From NCBI GenBank assembly GCA_963740255.1, contig CAVUDO010000002.1:1860001-1924000 (forward strand): DNA of 64,000 nucleotides, read 5' to 3'. Positions 26,118-36,197 of this stretch are shown in pieces. The DNA is from CAVUDO01 sp963740255 (GTDB lineage Bacteria; Actinomycetota; Actinomycetes; Mycobacteriales; Cryptosporangiaceae). The position numbers and the translations under genes are program-made. Every line of letters begins with the position of its first letter. Within the stretch, counting starts at the first letter, position 1. The notes below the pieces were generated by a model. The model saw only the letters and a list, made by a program, of their open reading frames with translations. It was not told the origin of the DNA and made no database searches.

Positions 26118-27371
26118 ATGGCTGACCAGATCCTCGCCTCCGCCCGACCCGACGCCCCGATCCCGGCGCTCTCGACCCGACCGCTCTCCGCGACCGCCGC
26201 GAACGCGGTGACCAGCGAGGCGCTCCGGCACCCCGGCCCGAAGACCGTGCTGGTCGTCGGCACCGGACGCACCGTGCTGGACCGCGTCTTCGAGATGCTG
26301 ATGCCCGCCGACCGGGTGCTGGTCTGGGCTCCCGACGCGGTGGAGGCGGCGCTGCTGCGGGTGGCGGTCCGCGACGACTGGCCGCGCCTGTCCGGGCGGG
26401 CCACCGTGCTGGAGTCGGTGGCCGACGGACTCCCCGGCGACGTCACGGCCGACGCCGTGGTGGTTTCGCGGCCGGTGACCGACGTGGACGACGTGGTCGC
26501 GCGGTGTCGGGGGCTGCTCGCTTCCGACGGCATCCTGAGTTTCGCGACGCCGTTCCGTCCGGGCCGGGACGCCGCGCTTCCGGCCGCCGTCGCGGCCCAC
26601 GGCATCCGCTCGGACCTGGTGGTCCGCGGCGTGCCCCCGATGCGGATCCACCACCTGCGGTTCGGCCTTCCCCAGGCAGATCTGGTCGAACGGCTGGCGC
26701 CGGTGCAGGCGCCGAGCCACGTCGCCGTGACCCGCCGGATGGGCATCGACTCCAACGGCGTCGCGGCGGCCGGCATCCTCGGCGGGGCGGCGCTGCTCAC
26801 CAAGCTGCTGCGGCCCCGGTCGAAGGCCTGGATGGTGCCCGCCCTGGCGGCCCTGCCGGTCGCGGCGTTCTTCCGCGACCCGCGCCGGATCACTCCGGAC
26901 GACCCCCGTGCGGTGGTGGCCGCCGCGGACGGCGTGGTGCTCAGCGTCGAGCGGCTCACCGACGAGCGGTTCGGGCCAGGGCCCTGGCTGCGGATCGCGG
27001 TCTTCCTGTCGGTGCTGGACGTGCACGTCAACCGTTCCCCCGTCGCCGGCCGGGTGGTCGAGATCGTGCGGGAGGAGGGCGGGTACGCGGTGGCGCAGAG
27101 TGCCGCCGCCGAGCACAACGTCGCCTGCTACACCGTGCTGGAGACCTCCCGCGGCCGGGTCGTGGTCGCCCAGCGCACCGGGCTGATCGCCCGCCGGATC
27201 GTCAACCGGGCCCGGATCGGCACCGTGCTGGCCAAGGGTGAGCGGTACGGCCTGATCCGGTTCGGCTCGCGCACGGATGTCTACCTGCCGGCGTCCGACG
27301 CGGAGCCGCTGGTCACCGATGGCGAGCGGGTCGTCGGCGGCGAGACCGTGCTCGCGGAGTGGACGGCCTGA
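26118..27371 (+). CDS. psd: phosphatidylserine decarboxylase with N-terminal methyltransferase-like domain
   Basis: 417 residues. The C-terminal half (about 235-417) is a PSD domain: AFFRDPRR, DVHVNRSPVAG, AEHNVACYTV, and the self-cleavage site FGS (Gly383-Ser384), where Ser384 should become the pyruvoyl prosthetic group. It makes phosphatidylethanolamine from phosphatidylserine at the membrane. The first about 200 residues form a Rossmann-like domain (TVLVVGTGRTVLDRVFEML, then DGILSFATPF) resembling a SAM methyltransferase with degenerate glycine motif; ordinary short-form PSDs lack it. The phosphatidylserine synthase gene lies convergently downstream. Confidence 0.85.
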   Translation: MADQILASARPDAPIPALSTRPLSATAANAVTSEALRHPGPKTVLVVGTGRTVLDRVFEMLMPADRVLVWAPDAVEAALLRVAVRDDWPRLSGRATVLESVADGLPGDVTADAVVVSRPVTDVDDVVARCRGLLASDGILSFATPFRPGRDAALPAAVAAHGIRSDLVVRGVPPMRIHHLRFGLPQADLVERLAPVQAPSHVAVTRRMGIDSNGVAAAGILGGAALLTKLLRPRSKAWMVPALAALPVAAFFRDPRRITPDDPRAVVAAADGVVLSVERLTDERFGPGPWLRIAVFLSVLDVHVNRSPVAGRVVEIVREEGGYAVAQSAAAEHNVACYTVLETSRGRVVVAQRTGLIARRIVNRARIGTVLAKGERYGLIRFGSRTDVYLPASDAEPLVTDGERVVGGETVLAEWTA

Positions 27372-27482
27372 CCCGTCCGTCGCCGGGCGTCGCACCGACG
27401 CCGCCGTTCGGCCGACCTCGGCAGCGCGCCCGTCCGGCGATCACGTGCCCTGCGGTCCCGCCGGTGCGGCGGACAGAAGAGA

Positions 27483-27512
27483 GGGCGCCACCGCATCGCT
27501 GCGGTGGCGCCC
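27483..27512. terminator. bidirectional terminator between psd and pssA
   Basis: GGGCGCCACCGCA at 27483-27495 and TGCGGTGGCGCCC at 27500-27512 form a perfect 13-base stem with a TCGC tetraloop, followed by a CTTCCC stretch. It sits between two convergent genes and can serve both. Confidence 0.75.
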
Positions 27513-27540
27513 CTTCCCGCGTGGAGCGCGAAGCTTCTGA

Positions 27541-28389
27541 TCAGATCGCGTTGACCGCACGGCGTTGACGGGCCCAGAGCAGCGGGCCGGAGAGCAGGTA
27601 CGCCCCCACCAGGATCGACAGGGTCATCGGCGCGTCGACCGCCACGGCCACCCCGCCCACCGGCCAGAGCCAGAGCGGCACCCGCCGCAGCTGGCCGACC
27701 TTGAAGTAGGGGAATGTGCTCACCATGGCCAGCGCCAGCACGCCGACCATCACCGCGAACACCAGCCTCGGCTCGGGCTGCAGCAGCGCGGTGGCGACGA
27801 TGATCGCCGCCGCCATCGTGGTCGGCACGCCCGAGAAGTAGTGGCCGTTCTTCGGCGACACGTTGAACCGGGCCAGCCGGATCGCAGCACAGACCGCGAC
27901 CAGCGCACACGCCACGGCCACCACGGCCACCGGCGCGGAGCCGGCCAGCCAGGCGTACGCGACGACCGGCGTGGCGATCCCGAACGAACACATGTCGGCG
28001 AGGGAGTCCATCTGCCCGCCGAACGGCGTCGAGACGCCGAACCTGCGGGCCAGCGCCCCGTCGATGCCGTCGAAGGCCACGCAGGCCAGCAGCATGACGG
28101 AGGCGAGCGGGACGTGGCCGGCCATGGCGGCGAAGATCGCGCCCATGCCGAGCAGGACGCTGGCCACCGTGCACGCGTTGACCACGACGAACCGGCGCCG
28201 CCGGGCGGCGGTGGGCTCCCCGGTCAGCAGCGGCGCGACCTCGGGCGCCTCACCGTGCGGCGGAGCCGCCAGGTCGGGCGGGACGGCCGGCGGGTCGGCG
28301 GACAGAGCCACCGCGGGCCGCGCCGGCCAGACCCTTGCGGCCGGCGGCTGGGCGGCCGTGCCGGGCACCGTCGCCGTGCGCGGGGGCAT
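27541..28389 (-). CDS. pssA: CDP-diacylglycerol-serine O-phosphatidyltransferase
   Basis: About 282 residues from the ATG at 28389. The CDP-alcohol phosphatidyltransferase signature is intact: FDGIDGALARR then GGQMDSLAD, supplying the metal-binding aspartates. Several transmembrane helices surround it. It makes phosphatidylserine, the substrate of the convergent psd gene. The first about 60 residues are Pro/Ala-rich; the frame is open to 28581, but the upstream extension is Arg-rich and unlike the family. Confidence 0.88.
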   Translation of the reverse strand: MPPRTATVPGTAAQPPAARVWPARPAVALSADPPAVPPDLAAPPHGEAPEVAPLLTGEPTAARRRRFVVVNACTVASVLLGMGAIFAAMAGHVPLASVMLLACVAFDGIDGALARRFGVSTPFGGQMDSLADMCSFGIATPVVAYAWLAGSAPVAVVAVACALVAVCAAIRLARFNVSPKNGHYFSGVPTTMAAAIIVATALLQPEPRLVFAVMVGVLALAMVSTFPYFKVGQLRRVPLWLWPVGGVAVAVDAPMTLSILVGAYLLSGPLLWARQRRAVNAI

Positions 28390-28581
28390 CCCGCGGCCGG
28401 TTCCGGTGAGCACACGACGGGCTATGGTCCGGCCTCGACGGAGCCCACGGCTCCACCTCCGGCCGGGGGGACGGGGACGGCTGGACCGCCACCGCCATGT
28501 ACGTGTAGGCACCCCGAGTCCTTCTGGCCGGGATCGACGGCGCGCCATTCGGCGCGGCGCCCGGCCCCGATACGATGGCAC

Positions 28582-28735
28582 AAGCGCTCTCGTACCGGCA
28601 GTCCTCGGAGCTTAAATCTCCTATAGATACTTGGCCGGGCCGGCCAACAGACATACCGTACGCGACCGCCACAAGAACACTCCGTTACGTGTCAGACATC
28701 ACCTGACGGAAACACCCTCGTAACGTCACCCAGAG
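28582..28735. promoter_or_regulatory. low-GC intergenic region with nested inverted repeat
   Basis: CGTTACG (28683-28689) and CGTAACG (28719-28725) flank an inner GTCAG/CTGAC pair, making a nested hairpin 11 bases after the guaA stop on the minus strand, a possible guaA terminator. Further on, an AT-rich patch at about 28610-28650 (minus strand TATCTATAGG, with TTGGCC about 16 bases upstream) may be the pssA promoter. Confidence 0.35.
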
Positions 28736-30295
<1,560 letters not shown>

Positions 30296-30386
30296 CCCGT
30301 CGAGCGTAGTGACTCCGGGTCGTTCCGGGTGTGTCGGCCCGCGGGCCGACGCCGGCAATCAGCGCCCACTGCCCCGGCCGCCGCGG

Positions 30387-32105
30387 TCAGGCCGACGCGT
30401 CGGCGCGCGTCGCCGGCGCGCGCAGCGGAACGAAGACCAACTCCCCGGGCGCGCCGGCCGGCACGGTGGGCGTCCGCGGGGCGACGGGCCGCACCCGCCG
30501 GTACGGCTCGCCGACCGTCGGCCGCGGGTCGGTGTCGCCGTGGTTGGGCCAGAACGCCATCGCCCGCTCGGCCTGCGCGGTGATCGTGAGCGACGGGTTG
30601 ACCCCGAGGTTCGCCGAGATGCTGGCCCCGTCGACCACGTGCAGGCCGGGGTGCCCGTAGGCCCGGTGGTAGGGGTCGATGACGCCGGTCTCGGCCGAGT
30701 CGCCGATCGCGCAGCCGCCGATGAAGTGTGCGGTGGTGGGGATGTCGAACGCCTCGGCGACCGCGCCGCCGGGCATGCCGCCGATCCGCTCGGCGAGCCT
30801 GGTTGCCACGTCGTGACCGGCCGGGATGTAGGTGGGGTTCGGCTTCCCGTGCCCCTGCCTGCTGGTGAGCTTGCGGCCGAACAGCCCGCGCTTGGTGAAC
30901 GTGGTGAGCGAGTTGTCCAGCGACTGCATCACCAGCACGATCACCGTCCGCTCCGACCACCGCCGCAACCACAGCACCCGGCCGGCCTGCACCGGGTGGG
31001 TGGCCAACTGGCGCAGCCACGCCAGCCAGCGCGGCCCGCGCCGGTCGCCGGGCACCAGCACGGACTGCAGCGTCCCCATGAAGTTGCTGCCCTTGCCGTA
31101 CCGCACCGGTTCGACGTGGGTGTCGGCGTCGGGGTGGAACGAGGACGTGATGGCCACGCCGCGGCTGTAGTCGGTGGTGACCCTCGAGGTGGTGGCGCCG
31201 AGGATGGCTTCGGAGTTGGTGCGGGTGAGCACGCCGAGCCGGGTCGAGAGCCGGGGCAGGTGGCCGGCGTCGCGCATGGCGTGCAGCAGCTTCTGGGTGC
31301 CCATCGCACCGGCCGCCACGACCACCTGGTCGGCGGTGAAGGTCGCCTTGCCCCGTCCCGTCCAGCTACCGGTGCGGACGGTGTCGACCACGTAGCCGCC
31401 CGCTGGGGCACCGCTCGGCCGCACCGTTGTCACGGTGGTCAGCGGCCGGACCTGCGCGCCGGCCTGCTCGGCGAGGTAGAGGTAGTTCTTGACCAGCGTG
31501 TTCTTCGCGTTGTGCCGGCATCCGCTCATGCACGCCCCGCACTGCAGGCAGCCGCGCCGGGCTGGTCCCGCGCCGCCGAAGTAGGGGTCGGGCACCTCCT
31601 TGCCCGGCTCGCCGAAGTGCACGCCCACCGGCGTCGGATGGAAGGTGTCGGCCACCCCCATCTCCTCGGCCACGGCGCGCATCGCCTCGTCCGAGGCGGT
31701 CGTCATGGGGTAGGTGGTCACCCCGAGCATCCGCTTCGCCTGGTCGTAGTGCGGCGCCAGCTCGGCCCGCCAGTCCGCGATGTGACTCCACTGCGGATCG
31801 TCGTAGAACGGCTGCAGCGGTTCGTACAGGGTGTTGGCGTACACCAGCGACCCGCCGCCCACTCCGGCCCCGGACAGGATCATCGCGTCCTTGAGCAACG
31901 AGATCCGCTGGATGCCGTAGCACCCCAGCTTCGGCGCCCACAGGAACCGCCGCAGGTTCCACGAGGTCTTCGCGAACTCGTCGTCGGCGAACCGCCGGCC
32001 GGCCTCCAGGACGGCCACCCGGTAGCCCTTCTCGGTCAGCCGCAGCGCGCTCACGCTGCCGCCGAAGCCGGACCCGATCACCACGACGTCGAAATGCTCG
32101 GCCAT
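30387..32105 (-). CDS. choD: GMC oxidoreductase, cholesterol-oxidase (ChoD)-like
   Basis: A 572-residue flavoprotein starting at an ATG preceded by GGGAG. The FAD-binding motif is GSGFGG (11-16). A Cys cluster (CLQCGACMSGC) near residue 200 is typical of this actinobacterial GMC subgroup. HFIGGCAIGD and the closing GLHVVDGASISANLGVNPSLT complete the active site and FAD domain. It sits at the position of choD beside guaB3 in mycobacteria. The substrate (sterol or other secondary alcohol) cannot be proven from sequence. Confidence 0.85.
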   Translation of the reverse strand: MAEHFDVVVIGSGFGGSVSALRLTEKGYRVAVLEAGRRFADDEFAKTSWNLRRFLWAPKLGCYGIQRISLLKDAMILSGAGVGGGSLVYANTLYEPLQPFYDDPQWSHIADWRAELAPHYDQAKRMLGVTTYPMTTASDEAMRAVAEEMGVADTFHPTPVGVHFGEPGKEVPDPYFGGAGPARRGCLQCGACMSGCRHNAKNTLVKNYLYLAEQAGAQVRPLTTVTTVRPSGAPAGGYVVDTVRTGSWTGRGKATFTADQVVVAAGAMGTQKLLHAMRDAGHLPRLSTRLGVLTRTNSEAILGATTSRVTTDYSRGVAITSSFHPDADTHVEPVRYGKGSNFMGTLQSVLVPGDRRGPRWLAWLRQLATHPVQAGRVLWLRRWSERTVIVLVMQSLDNSLTTFTKRGLFGRKLTSRQGHGKPNPTYIPAGHDVATRLAERIGGMPGGAVAEAFDIPTTAHFIGGCAIGDSAETGVIDPYHRAYGHPGLHVVDGASISANLGVNPSLTITAQAERAMAFWPNHGDTDPRPTVGEPYRRVRPVAPRTPTVPAGAPGELVFVPLRAPATRADASA

Positions 32106-32293
32106 GCCGCTCCCTACCGCCCGGTAACCCGTATGGGCCCCCACGGTGCTCCCCCCGCGTCCACCCGTCAACATGCAGCCGAGCCTCTGGTTGACACATT
32201 TCCTTACACTGCGCGCGGAACGGCGAGTGTCCCCGCCACAACCTCAGGACGACGGCACTCCAGTCCATGGAGACCAGAATGAGAAGGGACGAC

Positions 32294-33241
32294 ATGACCG
32301 TCGACATGGATCCTGACAGGACGATGGCACAGCCCTCCCCGGGTGCCCTGGCGCGGAGAGGCGCGGTCGTCGGACTCCTCGTCACGCTGCTGCTCCCGTG
32401 CCAGATCATCTTCGACGGATGGGGTCGGCACCCTGGTCGCCACTCTGGTTCTGGTCGGATTCTCCGGGTGGTACCTCGCCCGACGGTTCACGCTGCCGCG
32501 CCCGCGCGTGGTCGGGTGGGCTGGCGCGCTCACCGCCTTCAGCCTGGGCAACCTCGTCATCCTGGGCATGGACGCGATGGCCGTCCTCGTCGGGCGCTAT
32601 CCCCCTGAACTCGTCCTGTCCCTGCTGTACATCGGCTTTTCCCTGATCATCTCGGCGGTCGCCTACGCCGCGGTGGCCGTCTGGCCGCGCCGGGCGTCAA
32701 CCCCAGAACCCGCTTCACCGCACCGATTCTCGTGCCGATCGTGCTGCTGGTCATGACCGTCCTGGTGCCCCTGGCGCCGTATCGAGCCGTGTACGCCACG
32801 GTGGACGACCACGAAACAAGGCGCCTGGCCGCTGGTGACGTACCGCTGACGCTGCCCACGATCGACGGCTTCACGCTCATCAACGCCGAAGCCTCCTTCG
32901 AAGAGCCGGGTCCTCGCGACCGCTCGATCCGTCTCAAGTATCGAGGCCACGTCCTGAGGGGGTACAACGGACTCGTGCTGCGCGGCCGGATCGCGCCGGC
33001 AACCGACGAGCACGACTGCGACTCGCTCAACTGGGGTTCCCGCGAGGCCACCTGCCGACAGGCCGCCCCCCAACGGTGGATCGTCACGGACGGATCGAAC
33101 GGGCAAGTCGCCGTGATCGCCCGCCACGGAACTGCTCTGGTCACGCTCTACACCAACGACGACATCCCGGAGGACGTGCTGCTCGCGGGCGTCGGCAACG
33201 TCCACACGGCCAGCCCGGAGGAGTTGGCGCCACCCTGGTGA
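32294..33241 (+). pseudogene. membrane protein with two compensating frameshifts
   Basis: From the ATG at 32294 (preceded by GAGAAGGG) the frame gives a hydrophobic N-terminus to about 32420. It moves by one base in the GGGG run at 32421-32424 to continue as WYLARRFTLPRPR and three more helices, then returns near 32690 (CGCCGGG) to the first frame (NPRTRFTAPILVPIVLLV). The rest is a soluble domain ending at 33241. Corrected length is about 315 residues, four or five helices plus a domain with no recognised family. One insertion plus one deletion restoring the frame suggests sequence errors or recent decay. Alternatively these are two overlapping genes. Confidence 0.55.
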
Positions 33242-33303
33242 CCTGCCGCCTGGGCACCTGCCGGCCTGAAGAACAATGGCGACCACGCTCTACACCAACG
33301 ACG
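33142..33303. repeat. 20-bp exact direct repeat, 142 bp apart
   Basis: CACGCTCTACACCAACGACG occurs at 33142-33161, inside the membrane gene, and again at 33284-33303, just after its stop and next to the vapC fragment. It is probably a partial duplication or a recombination scar beside the insertion sequence. Confidence 0.7.
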
Positions 33304-33309
33304 CAGGTG

Positions 33310-33650
33310 TTATCCGTTCTGGGCGGAGGTCAGCGGATTGAGCCAGCGAAGGCCAGGGAAGCGGGCAAAGTCCCCGTCCGTGCTCGCCACCGCCAGACCG
33401 TGTTCGAGGGCGAGAGCGGCGAGATGCGCATCCGGAACGAGGTTGGCGACCGGCCGGGTCCTGGCCACCAGGCCGGCGAGCACCTCGCGGTGTCTGGGTC
33501 CCGGCGTCGGCACCCAGGCGCTGGGCCGGTCGAGCCACTCCTCGACCTGGCTCCACGCCTGGGTGGCGGTGGCCGGTCGGGGATAGATCCGGTGGTTGGT
33601 GACGATCCGCATGAATCCCACAAGGCTCTCCCACGGCAGGCCCACCCGTC
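33310..33650 (-). pseudogene. vapC: C-terminal part of a VapC-type PIN-domain toxin, cut by an insertion sequence
   Basis: The minus strand encodes the distal two thirds of a PIN nuclease: RVGLPWESLVGFMRIV, then VPDAHLAALALEHG and STDGDFARFPGL, ending at a stop at 33310. These hold three of the four acidic metal ligands. The N-terminal part with the first Asp lies beyond the transposase at 34604. The join is at about 33650, where transposase-like sequence begins. The toxin is therefore inactive. Confidence 0.8.
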
Positions 33651-34500
33651 CCCGGAGCGGTTCGCCGACCTGTCGCCGACCGAGGTGTGGGCGATCCTGC
33701 TCGACGAGGGCCGCTACCTCGGCTCGATCTCGACGTTCTACCGGCTGCTGCGCCAGGCCAGCGGCACCCGGGAACGGCGCAAGCAGGCCACCCACCCGGC
33801 GAGCGTGAAACCTGAACTGGTCGCCACCGAGCCCAATGCCGTGTGGTCGTGGGACATCACCAAGCTGCGCGGCCCGGCCAAGTGGTCATGGTTCTACCTC
33901 TACGTGATCTTGGACATCTACTCCCGCTACATCGTCGGGTGGATGGTCGCCAGCCGCGAGTCCGGCCCGCTGGCCGAGGTGCTCATCCGCCAAACCCTCA
34001 CCAAGCAAGGCATCGGCCCTGACCAGCTGACCATCCATGCCGACCGCGGCAGCTCGATGACATCGAAACCGGTCGCGTTCCTACTCGCCGACCTGGGCGT
34101 CACCCAGTCGCACTCACGCCCGCACATCTCCGACGACAACCCGTTCAGCGAATCGCAGTTCAAGACGTTGAAGTACCGGCCCGACTTCCCCGACCGGTTC
34201 GGCTCGATCGAGGCCGCCCGGCTGCACTGCCAGACATTCTTCGCCTGGTACAACGACGAGCACCGCCATACCGGTCTGGGCCTGCACACCGCCGCCGACG
34301 TCCACTACGGCCTCGCCGAGGCAGTCCGCCACAAGCGCACCGGCGTCCTGGACGCCGCCTACGCCGCCCACCCCGAACGATTCGTCCGCAAGCCACCGGC
34401 ACCGCCGCAGCTGCCGACCACCACGTGGATCAACCAGCCCGACCCGCCAGAGGAGGACACTCACTAAACACCGACCGGCCGTGCCTCAGACAGGTTGACA
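33650..34500 (+). mobile_element. 5'-truncated IS3-type insertion sequence
   Basis: The segment holds most of a transposase (stop at 34465-34467) and a right end reading, on the minus strand, TGTCAACCTGTCTGAGGCAC, typical of IS3/IS481-like terminal inverted repeats. The left terminus and the first part of the transposase are absent, so the element is a remnant that cannot move alone. It lies within vapC. No target duplication can be identified because the left end is missing. Confidence 0.75.
33655..34467 (+). pseudogene. IS3-family OrfB transposase, N-terminally truncated
   Basis: Integrase-core (DDE) protein visible from ERFADLSPTEVWAILL onward, about 270 residues. Catalytic residues are in SWDITKL (Asp), IHADRGSSM (Asp) and NPFSESQFK (Glu). 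The end (TTTWINQPDPP) is the usual OrfB C-terminus. The N-terminal helix-turn-helix part is missing and the frame runs upstream into vapC sequence, so no proper start exists. Confidence 0.82.
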
Positions 34501-34604
34501 GATTCCGAGGACAGTTGCTCGTCGAGCCACGTGCGGGCCCGTTCGTGGTCGGGCGAGGCCGTGACCGTGGCGTAGACGAGCAGGTTGACGTCGACCAGGA
34601 TCAT
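34464..34604 (-). pseudogene. vapC: N-terminal part of the split VapC toxin
   Basis: The ATG at 34604 overlaps the vapB stop (ATGA). The product begins MILVDVNLLVYATVTASPD, with the first PIN-domain Asp at residue 4, and continues to about residue 35. It then runs into the insertion sequence end at 34500 and stops at 34464. Joined with the fragment at 33310-33650 it would give a normal VapC of about 145 residues. Confidence 0.8.
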
Positions 34605-34846
34605 CGGTGGCTCTCGCCCTCGGCCCACGCCAGCACATCGGACACGTCATCGAGATCGATCCGGGCGTGACCGAGGTCGAGCGGGCGGGTGCGCGGGTGG
34701 GGGACCGGCTCGCCCGGGGCGTCCAGCGCTGCCATACCGACGCGCAGCGCCTCGTTTATCGCCTGCTTGAAGCTCAGTCCACGCTCTTCACGGCGCCGCT
34801 CGAGTTCGGCGGCGACATCGTCGTCCAGAGTCACGGTGGTACGCAT
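34601..34846 (-). CDS. vapB: VapB-type ribbon-helix-helix antitoxin
   Basis: 81 residues. The N-terminus (MRTTVTLDDDVAAELERRRE, then GLSFKQAINEALRVGM) is a ribbon-helix-helix DNA-binding fold. The acidic C-terminus (LDDVSDVLAWAEG) would bind the toxin. It is intact although its toxin partner is split by the insertion sequence. An orphan antitoxin may still repress its promoter. Confidence 0.85.
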   Translation of the reverse strand: MRTTVTLDDDVAAELERRREERGLSFKQAINEALRVGMAALDAPGEPVPHPRTRPLDLGHARIDLDDVSDVLAWAEGESHR

Positions 34847-35012
34847 GCATCAAGAATAGCCACGCTGATGCCTTGATGCTATGCGTGGACAGCCGAAGTA
34901 CCGCCGCACCGGAAGACACCCGGCGCGAGGCCGCCCAACCACGGTGGAACGCCGCAGCGAGTCCGAGACCGACCAGGAGCCACAGGGCGGAAGCGACGGC
35001 CACCCAAGGCGG

Positions 35013-36137
35013 TCAGCGGTCGAGGACGAGGTCCACCTTCTGGAACGCTTTCACGTCGGAGTAGCCGGTCTTGGCCATCGCGCGCCGCAGGGCGCCGAAG
35101 AGGTTCAGGTATCCGTGCGGGTCGTCCGCGGGGCCGTGCAGCACCGTGTCGAGGTCGCCCAGCGGCCAGGTCTCGCCGCGTCCGACGTAGGACCCCCGCG
35201 GCAGCTTCGGGTGCGACGCGGACGAGTGCCACCAGGCGCCACCCGCCGGCGCCTGGGCCGCCATCGCCAGCGGCTCACCGATCATCACGGCGTCCGCACC
35301 GCAGGCGATGGCCTTCGCGATGTGCCCGCTGGTCTCGATGTCGCCGTCGGCGACCACGTGCACGTACCGCCCGCCGGTCTCGTCCAGGTAGTCCCGCCGG
35401 GCGGCGGCGGCGTCGGCGATCGCGGTGGCCATCGGCACCCGGATGCCGAGCACCTCGTCGGACGTGGCCCAGTGGTCGGCGCCGATGCCGACGATCACGC
35501 CGGCCGCGCCGGTGCGCATCAGGTGCAGCGCGGTCTGGTAGTTGGCACAGCCGCCGACGACCACCGGCACGTCGAGGTCGGCGATGAACCGCTTGAGGTT
35601 CAGCGGCTGTCCGGCGGCGGCGACGTGCTCGGCCGAGACGATCGTGCCCTGGATGATCAGCAGGTCGACGCCGGCCGCAAGGGCGGCCGGGGCCAGCGCC
35701 AGCGTGTGCTGCGGCGACACCCGGACGGCGGTGGGCACCCTGCCGGCCCGGATCGCCTTGATCCGCTCCCCGATCAGCTCGGGCTTCACCGGCTCCGCGT
35801 AGGCATCCTGGAGCCGGCGGGTGGGGTGGGCGTCGGCGTCCAGGCCGGCCAGTTCCTCGAGCAGCTTGGTGGGGTCCTCGTACCGGGTCCACAAACCTTC
35901 GGCATTGAGCACCCCGAGACCGCCCGCCTGGCCGATCGCCACGGCGGTGTCCGGACTGACCGTCGCGTCGGACGGGTGGGCCACGAACGGCAGGTCGAAC
36001 CGGAACGCGTCGATCTGCCAGGCCAGGGAGACGTCGTCGACGTCGCGGGTCCGCCGGGACGGGACGATCGCCACGTCGTCGAGCCCGTAGGCCCGCTGGG
36101 CGTGCTTGCCCATCCCGATGTCGACGCTGTCGCTCAC
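35013..36137 (-). CDS. guaB3: GuaB3-type IMP dehydrogenase-related protein
   Basis: A 374-residue TIM-barrel protein of the IMPDH/GMP-reductase superfamily without CBS domains. GLDDVAIVPSRRTRDVDDV at the N-terminus and PMATAIADAAAARRDYLDE are GuaB3 hallmarks. The loop that carries the catalytic Cys in IMPDH reads GADHWATSDEVLG, with no Cys. Actinobacterial GuaB3 function is debated (GMP reductase in some lineages). It follows guaB by 60 bases on the same strand, probably one operon. Confidence 0.88.
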   Translation of the reverse strand: MSDSVDIGMGKHAQRAYGLDDVAIVPSRRTRDVDDVSLAWQIDAFRFDLPFVAHPSDATVSPDTAVAIGQAGGLGVLNAEGLWTRYEDPTKLLEELAGLDADAHPTRRLQDAYAEPVKPELIGERIKAIRAGRVPTAVRVSPQHTLALAPAALAAGVDLLIIQGTIVSAEHVAAAGQPLNLKRFIADLDVPVVVGGCANYQTALHLMRTGAAGVIVGIGADHWATSDEVLGIRVPMATAIADAAAARRDYLDETGGRYVHVVADGDIETSGHIAKAIACGADAVMIGEPLAMAAQAPAGGAWWHSSASHPKLPRGSYVGRGETWPLGDLDTVLHGPADDPHGYLNLFGALRRAMAKTGYSDVKAFQKVDLVLDR

Positions 36138-36197
36138 GGACGGCTCCTCACCGCGGCGGCCGGGTGGTCATCCGGCGGGCCGGCCACCCCGGGCCGC

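Noticed and set aside
32190..32212. TTGACA followed by TTACACT as a sigma-70 promoter for the membrane gene
   Set aside because: The spacing between the hexamers is only about 8 bases, too short for a promoter.
33076..33650. N-terminal extension of the transposase frame
   Set aside because: It reads through the end of the membrane gene and antisense to the vapC fragment; transposase similarity begins only near 33655.
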